A stretch of DNA of 64,000 nucleotides from Catonia carolina (lineage: Eukaryota; Arthropoda; Insecta; Hemiptera; Achilidae), in the NCBI GenBank assembly GCA_035578175.1, contig JAQMRL010000014.1, positions 18,485,895 to 18,549,894 on the forward strand. The letters run 5' to 3'. Below are positions 1 to 10,587 of the stretch, piece after piece. Position 1 is the stretch's first letter. Each line of letters starts with the position of its first letter. The position numbers and the translations under genes were made by a program. The notes beneath the pieces are model-generated. The model ran no database searches and was not told the DNA's origin. It saw nothing but the letters and a program-made list of their open reading frames with translations.

Positions 1-368
1 TTTATTTCAATTGCTTATACACCAAATTAAATAAGTTCAAAAGTTATTCAAAAGGATTTTGTACCGACATGAATTTTTACGAATTTAATTGCATTATGTT
101 GCGCATCTACTGATATGCTGTTTTCTTGAGTTGGACGGCGAGGTAGCCCATTATGATTCGACCTGTTTTTTTTTTTAATATTTTGGATCTGGTAAAGTAC
201 CTTTTATATATTTTTATGGATATTATTATCGAGCAGTTTTCCTGGATATTTTTGGTTAAATCTACAAAAGGGGTACTACCTACTTGTACTATCTTGATTT
301 ATTTCAGGGTTTCCCGTGTTCTATTTTAATATGAAGAAATATCTGAAAACTTTTTAAATATAATAATC
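1..368. other. Unassigned AT-rich sequence
   Basis: I see no gene and no family recognised elsewhere in the window. The stretch is AT-rich with short homopolymers. Confidence 0.5.
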
Positions 369-540
369 TATACTAATATAATAAAGAAGAAACGTCTGTT
401 TGTTTGTTTGTATGAGGTAATCTCGGAAAGTACTGGACTGATTTAAAAAAAATCTTTCATTGTTGCATAGCTTAGAGCTTCCTGATCAATATCGGCTATT
501 TTACAACTTTAAGTAACTTGAATTAAGTGAGTTAAGCAAC
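369..540 (+). mobile_element. Possible Helitron 5' end fragment
   Basis: The segment opens TCTATACTAATATAATAAAG, followed by GTTTGTTTGTTTGT and a stretch like 'tctcggaaagtactggactgattt'. From general knowledge this resembles the 5' end of widespread arthropod Helitron elements, which begin with TC and insert between A and T; here an A precedes the TC. No helicase sequence and no 3' CTRR end are visible. The assignment rests on resemblance alone. Confidence 0.35.
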
Positions 541-620
541 TTAAACTGTGACGATGACGCATGTTTTAGTTTATCGGGTGTACAGCACTTTTATTTTTTC
601 TAAGTCCTCTGGATGGTGTA

Positions 621-774
621 TTTTTACTTTCTCTTGCCTATATGAATGTATAGGAAGGAAAGTATTGTTTTCATGTCGATTTTTCGAAATCGAGTTTTCA
701 CCGGATCTATACGTTTTCAGACCTCCTGAACCCAAAAAACATGTTTTTAGCGATTGGTCTGTGTGTGTGTCTGT

Positions 775-811
<37 letters not shown>

Positions 812-1607
812 CAAAATATCTCAAGAACGGAACGTCGTACGAACTTGAAACTTAAAACTTAAACTTAAAACTTAAGTTACATACCCTTACCGGACCCGAC
901 ACGAACATTTTCATCAAAATCGGTCAACCGGAAGTAGTAGTTTATTCGTGTATTTTTTCACTTTTTTGCGATTTTCTCAAAAACTGGTCATACGATTTTT
1001 TTAAAAATCACCTCATTTACTCAATTTTTTATTCTCTACAAGATAGGGTAGGCGCCATGTTGGCTGAAATTGTGGGTGAGGCTGTTTTGACGTAAAAACA
1101 TAGTTTTTTTTTAAGATTACGGCTTTAATATGCAATTTAGCGCAAAAATTTATATAATAAAAGTTTTAGAGAATTTAAAATCCTACAACTTTTATTTCAA
1201 ACATTTTTTTGTATAACGCTTAGTTTAGCAGTAATTTGCGATTTTCTGATTTTTTTCTCACGAAAACGTGTGAAAAATCGATTTTTTTAAGATTTCGGCC
1301 TTAGTATGCATTTTATGACAAAAGTGTATATAATAGAATTAATAGAAAATTAAAAGATCTACAACTTTTATTTAAAACATTTTTCTCTACAGAGCCTAGT
1401 TTAGCGTGAAAAAGTGATTTTCCGTATTTTTAAGCCAAACAGAGTTCGATTTTCATTTTGCGTCATTCACTCATGATTAAAATAAGGTTATGTTTTTGAG
1501 GTTAGTTTTTGGTTTATTTCTAATGTTTTATTACTAATGTTAGGTTATATTGTTAATTATTTGCATTGGCAAGAGAAAGTTGTGTGAGTGGTTCACACCA
1601 GATTTTT
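621..1607 (+). mobile_element. HINE-1 copy 1, full length (Helentron-like non-autonomous element)
   Basis: This entry serves as the family description. The copy begins TTTTTACTTTCTCTTGCC, followed at once by an imperfect palindrome (CCTATATGAATGTATAGG). Next come a CGATTT-TTCG-AAATCG mini-hairpin, a (GT)n core at about 763-808, a CCGGAAGTAGTAGTTTATTCG block and an inverted pair AAGTTGTAG/CTACAACTT, here degraded. It ends GGCAAGAGAAAGT, a hairpin of type GTGTGA-loop-TCACAC, then CCAGATTTTT. ACTTTCTCTTGCC and GGCAAGAGAAAGT are exact 13-bp subterminal inverted repeats. Subterminal repeats at both ends, a microsatellite core and a 3' terminal stem-loop are the recognised layout of Helentron-associated elements (DINE-1/INE-1 type), which insert between T residues; the T-runs at both ends fit. 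The element carries no plausible protein. A MITE of another superfamily cannot be excluded without seeing empty sites. Confidence 0.7.
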
Positions 1608-2716
1608 TGGGCTAGAATCACGATTCAACTTTTATATTTCATAGAAAAACGTGAAGTATAACATTCGATTCCAAAAACATTAAAAATTCGGAAATATTCA
1701 AAAAAAATTTTTTTTACTGTATTTCATACATTTGTTTTCATTCGACGGGTGTAGCGAATGAGTCATATTATGTTTCTAATCTGCGTACCGCACCCTCGCA
1801 TTACTGTCTATTATCTCAGCCATATATCAACTGTCTTTTTCTTTTCCATCGGTATTTTTCTCTGCATTCTATTCAGTTCTGTTAAATCGCAGAGACGAAC
1901 ATTTAAAACGGTGGGCATCGATTTGACACAGGAGTGCTTCCTTCACTCATGGACAACTTTATGTCGGACTTTCTAGAGCAGGAAGTGCAGAAAAACAATT
2001 TATTTATATTCAACAAAACCACAAATATTGTATATAAAGAGGTTTCAAAATAATTTAATGAGGCCTACATTAGCTGCTGTGAAGCGAAGCGAGCGGAGGT
2101 TGCTAGTTTTTATATTATTATGTAATTTTGGTAAGCTGGTTATATTAAATTTTTATGGTACTTCATCTTTTTAAAAAAAAATCTACTATTACTATTTTTT
2201 TTGTCGACAACCCTGTAGGCCTACTGCAATGCTAGCAAAATTTTTTATACATTTTTTAAAATATATACATTTTGCGAATGCACCCATTTTTTTTAAATCT
2301 ATATTTCTTGTTAATAATTATTTTTAATGTGGAACGATTCCACTAAATATTTGTTTTCTTGAAAAAACTTTAATCTTCAATATTTTTTTAAGAAATTGAA
2401 AATTTAATTTTAATTTGTTTTTTAAATTAACTTTTGTAAATTTGATACTATTAGGATAAAACCATTTTGGTTAAATATTGACCCATACTCTTAGAAAACT
2501 GTGTCTTGTATTTTTAATGCTAAAATTTTTATTAATTAATTATATTAAAAACTTATTTGTGGAACTATTTCTTTTGTTAACTACTTTTCCGTCACAGCCC
2601 ATATTCCACGATTTCTGTTTTTTTATAAATTTTTTAAATATTTTTGTTTTTTTATATTTGTTCACCTCGGTACGTGTCGTTTCCATGGGGTGTAACAATT
2701 ATTAATACAATCTAAG
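1608..2716. other. Unassigned AT-rich sequence
   Basis: Long T and A runs lie here, with a small GC-richer patch near 2060-2105. I recognise no gene or repeat family. Confidence 0.5.
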
Positions 2717-2880
2717 ACTGGTTTTAATTTTGCATTATTCACTCACGATTAAAATTAAGTTATGTTTTTTTGAGATTAGTTTTTTGTTTATTTCCAAGGT
2801 TTTATTACTAATGTTATGGTACATTGTCCATTATTTGCATTGGCAAGAGAAAGTTGTGTGAATGATTCATATTAATATTT
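2717..2880 (+). mobile_element. HINE-1 3'-end fragment
   Basis: The segment matches only the last about 165 bp of the family: the 'attcactcacgattaaaat' block, the 'gcattggcaagagaaagt' subterminal repeat and a decayed terminal hairpin (GTGTGAATGATTCATATT). The 5' portion is absent. Confidence 0.7.
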
Positions 2881-4588
2881 TTTTAAATTGTCTTCGAGCA
2901 GGTTGCGTGATGGGTAACTCGAGGATGAATAATTGCTAAAAAAAACCATATGAAATATTTTTATTAAACTTCTTTACGTTGTTTTCTTTTATTTTTTTGA
3001 GAAGAAGTGCAATGCAGGAGATATAATGCGCTCATTTATTTCCTGCTAATATAAAGAGTATACGACTGGTTTTATTACCGCAATAAAACCCCATAAAACA
3101 AGTCATATACTAGTTGAACAGAAGAAAAAGCAATAAAATATAAAAAATATACACATAATTCCCAAGAAACATTAAATTTTATAAACGTGCATAAACTTTA
3201 GAATTTTGAAAGTCTTTCCACGTTTGCCTAGAATAAAAATAGTAAAAAAAGTCTTAAATGATGCACTAATCTAAACGAAATATATATTTTTTTATTTTAA
3301 CAAATTTTACAGCAAATTACAATGTTTTTCTGAAAATTTTTCAAGTGATATTTGAAGATAATTTAACCCTTATCCAGCGGATAGCCAATATATTTTTGTT
3401 ATATGACGAGTGTGTAAATACTCATCAGTTTGTGTAATAGTGAAGGTCATTGTACGCGAACACCACTAAACATTATAGTTAAATAATAGCTGTATGTATG
3501 AGGAAGAAATTTAGAAATACAATCAGGTTAGTAGGAAATTTTCTATTGATTTGTGAATGTTAGGATTCCACTCAATTCCTATTTTTTAAAACAATAAAAC
3601 CGTGTAAAAGCCGTATCTCATTTAAAAATAGTTATAACCGCGTTTGAAATCTTGATTGGTAAAGGTAGATATATTGTTCAATCTTGCTTTTATAGCAAAA
3701 CCGGTTGAATTGGATATGACCTGTAATAGGGAATAAACCCTCTGAAATTTGAAGAATAGTATTTTCACAATTCTTCACAATGAAAAAGTGTTCTAATATT
3801 TATCTTATATAAATTGTTTCTACATGCAGTGGTCACAAAATTCCGTGCTTTCATAATAACATACATCATATTAATAACTGTAGGAATAAGTCAATGACAT
3901 CAGCTCAAAGAGAGAAGTTTTCCGTCTGGATTTTACCACAGAATCCATATTTACTTGATTCTTACACACACTTGAATAGCCGTATGGTACGGTAAGCGAG
4001 GGCGTTTGATACATTAAATTTTTGCTAGACATTTTTTTATAATACCAGACTAAAAATTAAAAAAACTTTATTGCAGAATTTTGACAATAACGCGCGACTT
4101 TGTATAAATTACAACAAAATTTTCGTAAATTCGCTGTAACTGGCGTAAAAAAAACAAAGTTTCATGTTTGTTTTTTTAAAACATCTCTCGAAGATTTCTG
4201 AACGTCTCACAAAAATTTCAATTTTTTTGGATAAAAGATGGATAAAAAAAGCCAATTCTATCGGCGCGATCTCGGAATCAGTGTTCGCATTATTCTCCAG
4301 CCTATCCATCGGATAGGGTTAACAAACATTTTCCTCCTTGTTTCCTTCTTCTTTCAAACAAGAGTTACGCCTCCGTCTGTTCTGAACTCACACACTATAA
4401 AAATCATCTATCTCCATATTTTGGTAGGTCTACCGACATCCCTTTTCTCTTCTGGAGCATACCAGTGCACCTGCTTAGATATCCTGTGATCTGACATCCT
4501 GTCAATACGCTCAAACTTTGCGATAATCCTTATCTTTTCGATCAAATTGTAACTACCAAGATCTAACCTTATTTCCTAATTCGTATGC
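2881..4588. other. Unassigned sequence, 1.7 kb
   Basis: I find no recognisable gene, TE end or tandem array. Two short open frames near 4109-4489 are AT-rich and show no domain signature. The stretch may be old unique DNA or decayed repeats. Confidence 0.45.
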
Positions 4589-4599
4589 TGTCCAAGCGT

Positions 4600-4995
4600 T
4601 GTTGTTGTTTAGGTCATCAGCCAAAAGGCTGGTTTGAACCTGTAGAGGTTTTACTAAATAAAACGAGGAGTGAGGTGGTTTACCATTGCCTTCCTCACCG
4701 AGTGGAAAAGTATGCTTATCAGCATGCCGGGCCCACTGAAAAGCACATATTTTCCACTCTACAAATGGCAAATGACACCTTCACTTCATTCACCACAGGG
4801 TCTGGCTGTATAGTGAAATTCATTACTTTCAGAGGAGGTAACTCTGATTAGTGTCTTTAACACCTCTACCTCTTCTGTTCTTAAATGATTCAGTCATTTA
4901 ATTGGCTGACCATGTGATAAGAAACAGAACTATTTATTTTAGCCCTGCAACGAACAGATTGAGTGCAAATAATCTGACACTCCACCTGTTTATTA
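4600..4995 (-). mobile_element. SINE-A, full-length copy with 11-bp target duplication
   Basis: This 396-bp element is flanked by exact direct repeats TGTCCAAGCGT at 4589-4599 and 4996-5006, so it is a complete retroposed copy. Read on the minus strand it starts near CATAATAAACAGGTGGAG and ends CTGATGACCTAAACAACAAC, a short CAA-repeat tail. Near the tail is GGTTCAAACC, like a B-box but in an unusual place for a Pol III promoter, so the origin of the head is unclear. Other copies lie near 20368, 26785, 33948, 44588 and 61021. Open frames ending in ADDLNNN-type peptides arise from this repeat and are not convincing genes. Confidence 0.75.
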
Positions 4996-5075
4996 TGTCC
5001 AAGCGTATACACCCCTAAATCTACGGCCGCACTGCCGGAAGTAAGTGCCCAAAACCGTATCCCAAAAACGTATCA

Positions 5076-5267
5076 TTTTTACTTTCTCTTGGCTATTTGA
5101 ATATATAAGAAGGAAAGTATTGTTTTCATGTCGATTTTTCGAAATCGAGTTTTCACCGGATCTACACGTTTTCAGACCACCTGAACCCAAAAAACATGTT
5201 TTAGCGATTGGTCTGTGTGCGCGCGCGCGCGTGTTAATGAATGTGTCTGGGTGTGTTTGTGTGTGTG
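5076..5267 (+). mobile_element. HINE-1 5' fragment, fused head-on to an inverted copy
   Basis: The segment has the normal 5' end (TTTTTACTTTCTCTTGGC) and runs through the GC/GT core at 5213-5268. It then switches within a few bases to the reverse complement of the family's 3' half. The junction near 5268 is not a canonical end of either copy. Confidence 0.75.
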
Positions 5268-5459
5268 AAAGTTGTATATCTTTTAATTTCGTAAAAATTT
5301 TATTACATACACTTTTGTCGTAAAATGGCTGAAATCTTTAAAAAAATTGACTTTTTTACACGATTTCCTGAAAAAACAAGCTAATTACCGCTAGACAAAA
5401 AAAAATGTTTGAAATTGTAAAAGTTGTATGATTTTTAATTATCTACAGCCTTTATTATA

Positions 5460-6406
5460 CCGGGTGAGCATAAAGTCTTGCCCTGATTATAAAAATTTAT
5501 TGCAGAATAACTGTTTGACATAATAATTTAAATTTGATGCTGTTACATAGGTTAGTGTTAATAGTTTTTTTAAGATTACTTACATTAGTAAACTTCAACG
5601 TGTGCCCCCTTGGTAGCTCGTAGAATGTCAAAGCGGTATTCCAGTTCCCGCCAGGTGTTTTGTAACATGTGTTCTGTCACAGTACCCACAGCAGCTTGTA
5701 TCCTAGCCTTCAGTTCGTCAACGTCAGCAACTGGTGTGGCGAAGACTCTATCCTTGATATAGCTCCAGAAAAAAAAGTCAAGGGGAGTAATGTCTGGAGA
5801 GCGGGGTGGCCAGGGTGTTGGACCATCCCTTCCAATCCACCGATCCGGAAATGTTTCATCACGGAAAACACCATTAATGCTAACATTTACTTAGATGTTT
5901 TGCAACAGTTCATTGCACCACAGTTAGAAGAATATCAACCATGGATAATTTTCCAGCAAGATGGGGCACCGCCCCACTGGGCTTTGATAGTGCGTAATTT
6001 CCTGGATGAAACATTTCCGGATCGGTGGATTGGAAGGGATGGTCCAACACCCTGGCCACCCCGCTCTCCAGACAATACTCCCCTTGACTTTTTTTTCTGG
6101 AGCTATATCAAGGATAGAGTCTTCGCCACACCAGTTGCTGACGTTGACGAACTGAAGGCTAGGATACAAGCTGCTGTGGGTACTGTGACAGAACACATGT
6201 TACAAAACACCTGGCGGGAACTGGAATACCGCTTCGACATTCTCCGAACTACCAAGGGGGCACACGTTGAAGTTTACTAATGTAAGTAATCTTAAAAAAA
6301 ACGATTAACACTAACCTATGTAACAGCATCAAATTTAAATTATTATGTCAAACAGTTATTCTGCAATAAATTTTTATAATCAGGGCAAGACTTTATGCTC
6401 ACCCGG
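5460..6406 (+). mobile_element. Fold-back Tc1/mariner derivative with 0.4-kb inverted arms (DD41D group)
   Basis: The element is bounded by TA on both sides (5458-5459 and 6407-6408) and has ends CCGGGTGAGC and GCTCACCCGG. The left arm, 5460-5860, is the near-identical reverse complement of the right arm, 6005-6406. Only about 144 bp of centre (5861-6004) separates them. The right arm encodes the C-terminal end of a transposase, and the left arm is the antisense of that same sequence. Arms this long are not ordinary mariner TIRs. They look like the product of aberrant repair or template switching that replaced the 5' half of the element with a copy of its 3' half. The arms are so similar that the event or its homogenisation looks recent. 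Confidence 0.85.
5861..6280 (+). pseudogene. Transposase C-terminal half, DD41D-spaced Tc1/mariner type
   Basis: This is the real coding part inside the fold-back element, about 139 residues ending at a TAA. It is open through the centre and the right arm. Visible motifs are FQQDGAPPHW (second catalytic Asp), then WPPRSPDNTPLDFFFW, where the third Asp lies 42 residues downstream, giving 41 intervening residues. That spacing and the QQDGAPPHW/PLDFFFW signature fit the DD41D branch of IS630-Tc1-mariner transposases, commonly seen in insects with a DUF4817-like N-terminus. The N-terminal DNA-binding domain and the first Asp are missing, so the product cannot transpose. The open frame extends upstream to 5669 only through the antisense left arm, and that part is not transposase. 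Confidence 0.8.
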
Positions 6407-6959
6407 TACCTATTACATTTTTGCGCTAAAATGCATACTAAAGCCCTAATCTTAAGAAAACAATTTTTACAAAAAAAAAAAACAGTCTCCCCGAAAATTT
6501 CAACAGACATGGCGCCTACCCTATCTTGTAGAGTACAAAAATTTTTAAAAATAAGGCGATTTAAAACAATCGTAGAAGCCGTTTTTGAGAAAATTGCAAA
6601 AATTGAAAAATGACACGAATAAACAACTACTTCCAGTTGACCGTTTTTGATGAAAATCTTCGAGTCGGGTCCTCTAGTGGTATCTAACTAAAGTTACAAG
6701 TTTCAACTTCGTACGATGTTCCATTCTTCATATTTCTGTTCACACACCCACACACAGACCAATCGCTAAAAACATGTTTTTGGGTTCAGGGTGTCTGAAA
6801 ACAATAGTAGATCCGGTGCAAACTCATTTCAAAAAATCGACATGAAAACAATACTTTCCTTCTAACATATTCACATAGGCAAGAGAAAATAAAAATATAT
6901 ATCTCGTAATTAAAGTTACAGGAATTAAAATAAGCTAAAACTTTATTATAATAACGCTC

Positions 6960-7060
6960 TTCTACAGAGTATGATTTTAATTTTTCATCATTCACTCATG
7001 ATTAAACATACGTTATATGTTTTAATATTTACATTGGCAAAAAAAGTCATGTAAATTTTT
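6960..7060 (+). mobile_element. Decayed HINE-1 3' fragment
   Basis: Remnants of 'ctacagag', 'attcactcatgattaaa' and 'acattggcaaaaaaagtc' are recognisable in the family order. The terminal hairpin is lost. Confidence 0.5.
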
Positions 7061-7576
7061 CCCATGAAACATGAATATAAGGTAATGTCCAAATAATGTT
7101 TTAATGCAATTTATTAAACGTGGCCTTCATTAAGTTATTTGAAAATTAAATTTTAAACTGTTTTGTTAAACATGTCCATATTTCTAAACATATTGATTTA
7201 TCTACATTATTGAATATAACACAATTTTCCAGTCTAATTTACCAACCCTTAATAGAATATATCACGTCATTGTGGTAGATGGGTAGGGGAGGGGGGTTTG
7301 AAAAGGGGTGTTTTCCCCTTCATCAATTTAAGTCCTCATTCAGTCTATAATCTTAGTAAAAGTAATCTGTTTTAGGTCCCATCCTACCCCAAACCCTTCC
7401 AATCACCGAAATGTACTTTAATTAAAAAACCATTAACTCGCTTTCTCTCCTGCGTTGGATACATTGATTAAATTCCATTAAACATTTATCAATAAATTAA
7501 GCGGCAACTTTCTCCTTGATCTTTAAGATGTAACAAATAAATAAAAGATTTGAAAACAATATAAAAGTAATAAAAC
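7061..7576. other. Unassigned sequence
   Basis: I recognise no gene or family. There is a short G-run (GGGGAGGGGGG) near 7285. Confidence 0.45.
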
Positions 7577-7741
7577 AATGTTGTTAAGGTCATCAGCCGA
7601 AAGGGTGGTTTGAACCTCCAGAAGCCATACTGACTACAACGCAAAGTTAGGTGGATTTACCAGTGCCTTCTCCAATGAGTGGAAAAGTATCCGCATGCCA
7701 GGCCTTCAAAAGAGCATCTACTTTCCACCCGGCAAGTGATA
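7577..7741 (-). mobile_element. SINE-A 3' part (diverged)
   Basis: Read on the minus strand, this matches the SINE-A 3' region, including the block complementary to 'ggtcatcagccgaaag.gtggtttgaacc' and 'gagtggaaaagtat'. It is cut at 7741 by the mariner hairpin inserted at 7744. A diverged SINE-A 5' part reappears at 8890-9045, so one old copy was probably split. Confidence 0.55.
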
Positions 7742-7743
7742 TA

Positions 7744-8655
7744 CGAGGTGTGGCTATTAAATAACGAGACTGATGTAAAAAAATTTATTTTTATTTAAAC
7801 TTAATCACTTATTGTCAACTTCAATACACACTCCTTCTCTATCCCTACAACGCTGCATGCGAATTTTCCATGGTTGCAAGTCATCTGTCAGCTCCTTCAG
7901 AAAACGTGCCGCTTTCTCTTTTACAGCTTCCACAGACTCAAATCTTGTCCCTTTTAATGCAGATTTCACCTTAGGGAACAGGTAGAAGATAATAACCTGA
8001 TATGAAACGTGGTTTTTTACTTATGATCTGGAAACGAAGCGGCAATCCATGCACTGGAAGAGCCGAACTTCACCGAGAGCCATAAAAGCAAGAATGAGCA
8101 AGTCAAAATTTAAAGCAATGATGATTGTTTTTTTTATATCCATGGGATTATGTACCTTCACTGGGTTCCTGAAGGTCAAACAATTAATCAATATTACTAC
8201 ATTGAGGTACTTACTAAACTACGTCAAAGAGTAAGGAAAAAACTCCCCGAAATGTGCAAGGACAAATCATGGGTTCTCCACCAAGACAATGGGCCAGCTC
8301 ATTCCGCGTTATCCTTCAAGAGGTTTATAGCCAAGTACTACAGCATCTTAGTGTTAGAACATCCACCTTATTCACCAGATCTTGCACCATATGACTTCTA
8401 CCTGTTCCCTAAGGTGAAATCTGCATTAAAAGGGACAAGATTTGAGTCTGCGGAAGTTGTAACAGAGAAAGCGGCACGTGTTCTGAAGGAGCTGACAGAA
8501 GATGACTTCCAGCACTGTTTCCAAAAATTGTAAATTCTCATGAAGCGTTGTAGGGGTAGAGAAGGAGTGTCTTTTGAAGGTGACAAGTGATTATGTATAA
8601 AATAAAAATAAAATTTTTTATAATGTCAGTCTTGTTATTTAATAGACACACCTCG
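7744..8655 (+). mobile_element. Fold-back mariner hairpin, DD34D family, copy 1
   Basis: TA lies at 7742-7743 and 8656-8657, with ends CGAGGTGTGGCTATTAAATA and TATTTAATAGACACACCTCG. The left arm (7744-7988) is the reverse complement of the right arm (8395-8655), apart from small indels. The right arm is the 3' end of a mariner transposase gene plus its TIR. Between the arms lies the central part of the same gene, starting at the DETWF region. The same left-arm/centre junction (ggtagaag|ata.taac.tg) occurs in the copies at 11295 and 54910. These three therefore derive from one rearranged progenitor that went on moving, rather than from three separate accidents. Confidence 0.85.
8003..8533 (+). 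pseudogene. Mariner transposase remnant (central and C-terminal), inactive
   Basis: The frame begins at the first catalytic motif, where the expected CDETW reads as stop-Y-E-T-W, so the first Asp is lost. It continues with FFTYDLETKRQSMHWK, then a frameshift near 8150, then YLHWVPEGQTINQYYY, SWVLHQDNGPAHSA (second Asp), PPYSPDLAPYDFYLFPK (third Asp) and the C-terminal VLKELTEDDFQHCF. The motif set is mariner DD34D, SETMAR-like. One extra residue between the last two Asp is probably a local insertion. The N-terminal helix-turn-helix region is absent by construction. Confidence 0.8.
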
Positions 8656-8659
8656 TATG

Positions 8660-8889
8660 TTTTGAATTATAAGTACTTAAAGTACATAAAATAAATCAGT
8701 CATGATTTGATATAGGCCTAACAATTTCATTTACAAAAAATACTTTTAAAAGTATTTTGTATTTGAATACTTTTGAAAGTAATTTGTTGTTACTTTTTAA
8801 TCCGCGTGTACACATTTTTATATAATGCGCATGCTCAGTAACTTCATTATTTTTTGACAGTAGGAGCAAACTAAGAAAGGCTGGACTTT
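8660..8889. other. Unassigned spacer between SINE-A halves
   Basis: The AT-rich sequence lies between the mariner right end and the resumed SINE-A similarity. I recognise nothing in it. Confidence 0.4.
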
Positions 8890-9045
8890 AGTGTCTTTTA
8901 CACCTTCACCTCTTCTGTTCTTAAATGTTTCAGTCACAATAACTGTTCAGTACAATAACAACTTGACCATGTGATTTAAAACAGAATGATTTTTTCGTAG
9001 CTTTGGAACTAGTAGATCGAGTGCAAATAATTTAACAGTTTGTAG
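8890..9045 (-). mobile_element. SINE-A 5' part (diverged)
   Basis: Blocks 'tagtgtcttttacacc', 'cacctcttctgttcttaaatg', 'gaccatgtgat' and 'gagtgcaaataattt' appear in the same order as in the complete copy at 4600-4995. The segment is probably the other half of the copy split at 7741. Confidence 0.6.
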
Positions 9046-9092
9046 CAGAAAATACTGGTTTTTTTTTAATGAAAATCGATTAAAACATTAGA

Positions 9093-10058
9093 TTTTTACT
9101 TTCTCTTGCCTATATGAATATATAGGAAGGAAAGTATTGTTCTCATGTCGATTTTTCGAAATCGAGTTTTCACCGGATCTATACGTTTTCAGACCCCCTG
9201 AACCCAAAAAACATGTTTTTAGCGATTGGACTGTGTGTGTGTCTGTGTGTGTGTGTGTCTGTGTGTGTGTCTGTGTGTGAACAGAATATCTCAAGAACGG
9301 AACATCGTACGAACTTGAAACTTGAAACTTAAGTTACATACCACTACCGGACGCGACACGAACATTTTCATCAAAATCGGTCAACCGGAAGTAGTAGTTT
9401 ATTCGTATAATTTTTCAGTTTTTTGCGATTTTCTCAAAAACTGGTCCTACGATTTTTTTAAAAATCGCCTATTTTACTCAATTTTTTATTCTCTACAAGA
9501 TAGGGTAGGCGCCATGTTTGCTGAAATTCTCGGTGAGGCTGTTTTTACGTAAAAACGTTGTTTTTTTAAGATTACGGCTTTAATATAAATTTTAGCGCAA
9601 AAACTTATATAATAAAAGTTGTAGAAAAATTAAAAACGTACAACTTCTGTTTCAAACATTTTTTTGTATAACGCTTAGTTTAGCGGTAATTTGCGATTTT
9701 CTGTTTTTTTTCTCACGAAAACGTGAGAAAAATCGATTTTTTTAACATTTCGGTCTTAGTATGCATTTTACGACAAAACGTATATAATTAAATTTATAGA
9801 AAATTAAAAGATCTACAACTTTTGTTTAGAGCATTTTTCTCTACAGAGCCTAGTTTAGCGTGAAAGCGTGATTTTCCGTATTTTTAAGCCAAACTGAGTT
9901 CGATTGTCATTTTGCGTCATTCACTCATGATTAAAATAAGGTTATGTTTTTGAGGTTAGTTTTTGTTCATTTCTAATGTTTTAATACTAATGTTAGGTTT
10001 ATTGTTAATTATTTGCATTGGCAAGAGAAAGTTGTGTGAGTGTTTCACACCAGATTTT
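9093..10058 (+). mobile_element. HINE-1 copy, full length, canonical
   Basis: This is one of the best-preserved copies and the closest to a consensus. Both 13-bp subterminal repeats are exact, the 5' palindrome is perfect (CCTATATgaATATATAGG type) and the (GT/CT)n core lies at 9231-9278. The 3' end is GTGTGAGTGTTTCACAC followed by CAGATTTTTT. It is very similar to the copy at 38703-39676, including shared variants such as 'gcctattttactcaat', which suggests a recent common source. Confidence 0.8.
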
Positions 10059-10060
10059 TT

Positions 10061-10587
10061 AAAATTGCGGCCTTCTTGAGTAGTCTTGGGTAGTTGTGAT
10101 AACATTGTTTTAAATTAAGTTGTAGAAAATTTAAAATCCTATAACTTTAATATAAACATTTTTTTGTATAACGCTTAGTCCAGTGGTAATTAGCGATTTT
10201 CTGGGCTTTTTTTTCATGAAAATAAGTGAAAAAAAAATCGTTTTTTTTCTCACAAAAACGTGTGAAAAATCGATTTTTTAAAGACTTCAGCCTTAGCATG
10301 CATTTCACGACAAAAATGTATATGGTAAAATTTATAGGAAATTAAAAGATCTGCAACTTCTATTGTAAGCATTTTTCACTACAGAGCCTAGTTTAGCGAG
10401 AAAGAGTGATTTTCCGTATTTTTAAGCAAACTGAGGTTGAATTTCATTTTGCGTCTTTCACTCAAGATTTTTTTTGAGATCAGTTTTTTGTATTTTTTTA
10501 GTGTTTTATCACTAATGTTAGGTTATATTATTAATTATTTGCATTGGCAAAGGAAAGTCATGCGAGTGTTTTACTCTAGATTTTTGT
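10061..10587 (+). mobile_element. HINE-1 internal and 3' portion, abutting the previous copy
   Basis: A second, 5'-truncated and more diverged copy in the same orientation follows directly. It spans 'aagttgtagaaaatttaaaatcc' to 'ggcaaaggaaagtcatgcgagtg' and ends CTCTAGATTTTT. It carries a partial internal duplication of the 'cgatttt...ttctcacaaaaacgtg' segment. Confidence 0.75.

Larger units (their letters stand above)
5268..6897 (-). mobile_element. HINE-1 copy, minus strand, interrupted by hairpin DD41D element
   Basis: The host copy reads on the minus strand from its 5' end at 6897 (ATTTTTATTTTCTCTTGCC) to an internal breakpoint at 5268. It is split by the TA-flanked insertion at 5460-6406. 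The flanks rejoin as '...tttattaTA' and 'TAcctattacatttttgcgc', matching uninterrupted copies, so the HINE-1 copy is the older of the two. Confidence 0.8.

Noticed and set aside
548..862. Recurrent peptide like [20 protein letters not shown] in many open frames
   Set aside because: It recurs because HINE-1 DNA recurs; copies are broken by the variable core and show no sign of codon-level conservation.
5669..5860. N-terminal part of the 203-codon frame in the DD41D hairpin
   Set aside because: It is the antisense of the right arm, so this reading is a by-product of the inverted repeat; the same peptide appears again on the minus strand at 5924-6196.
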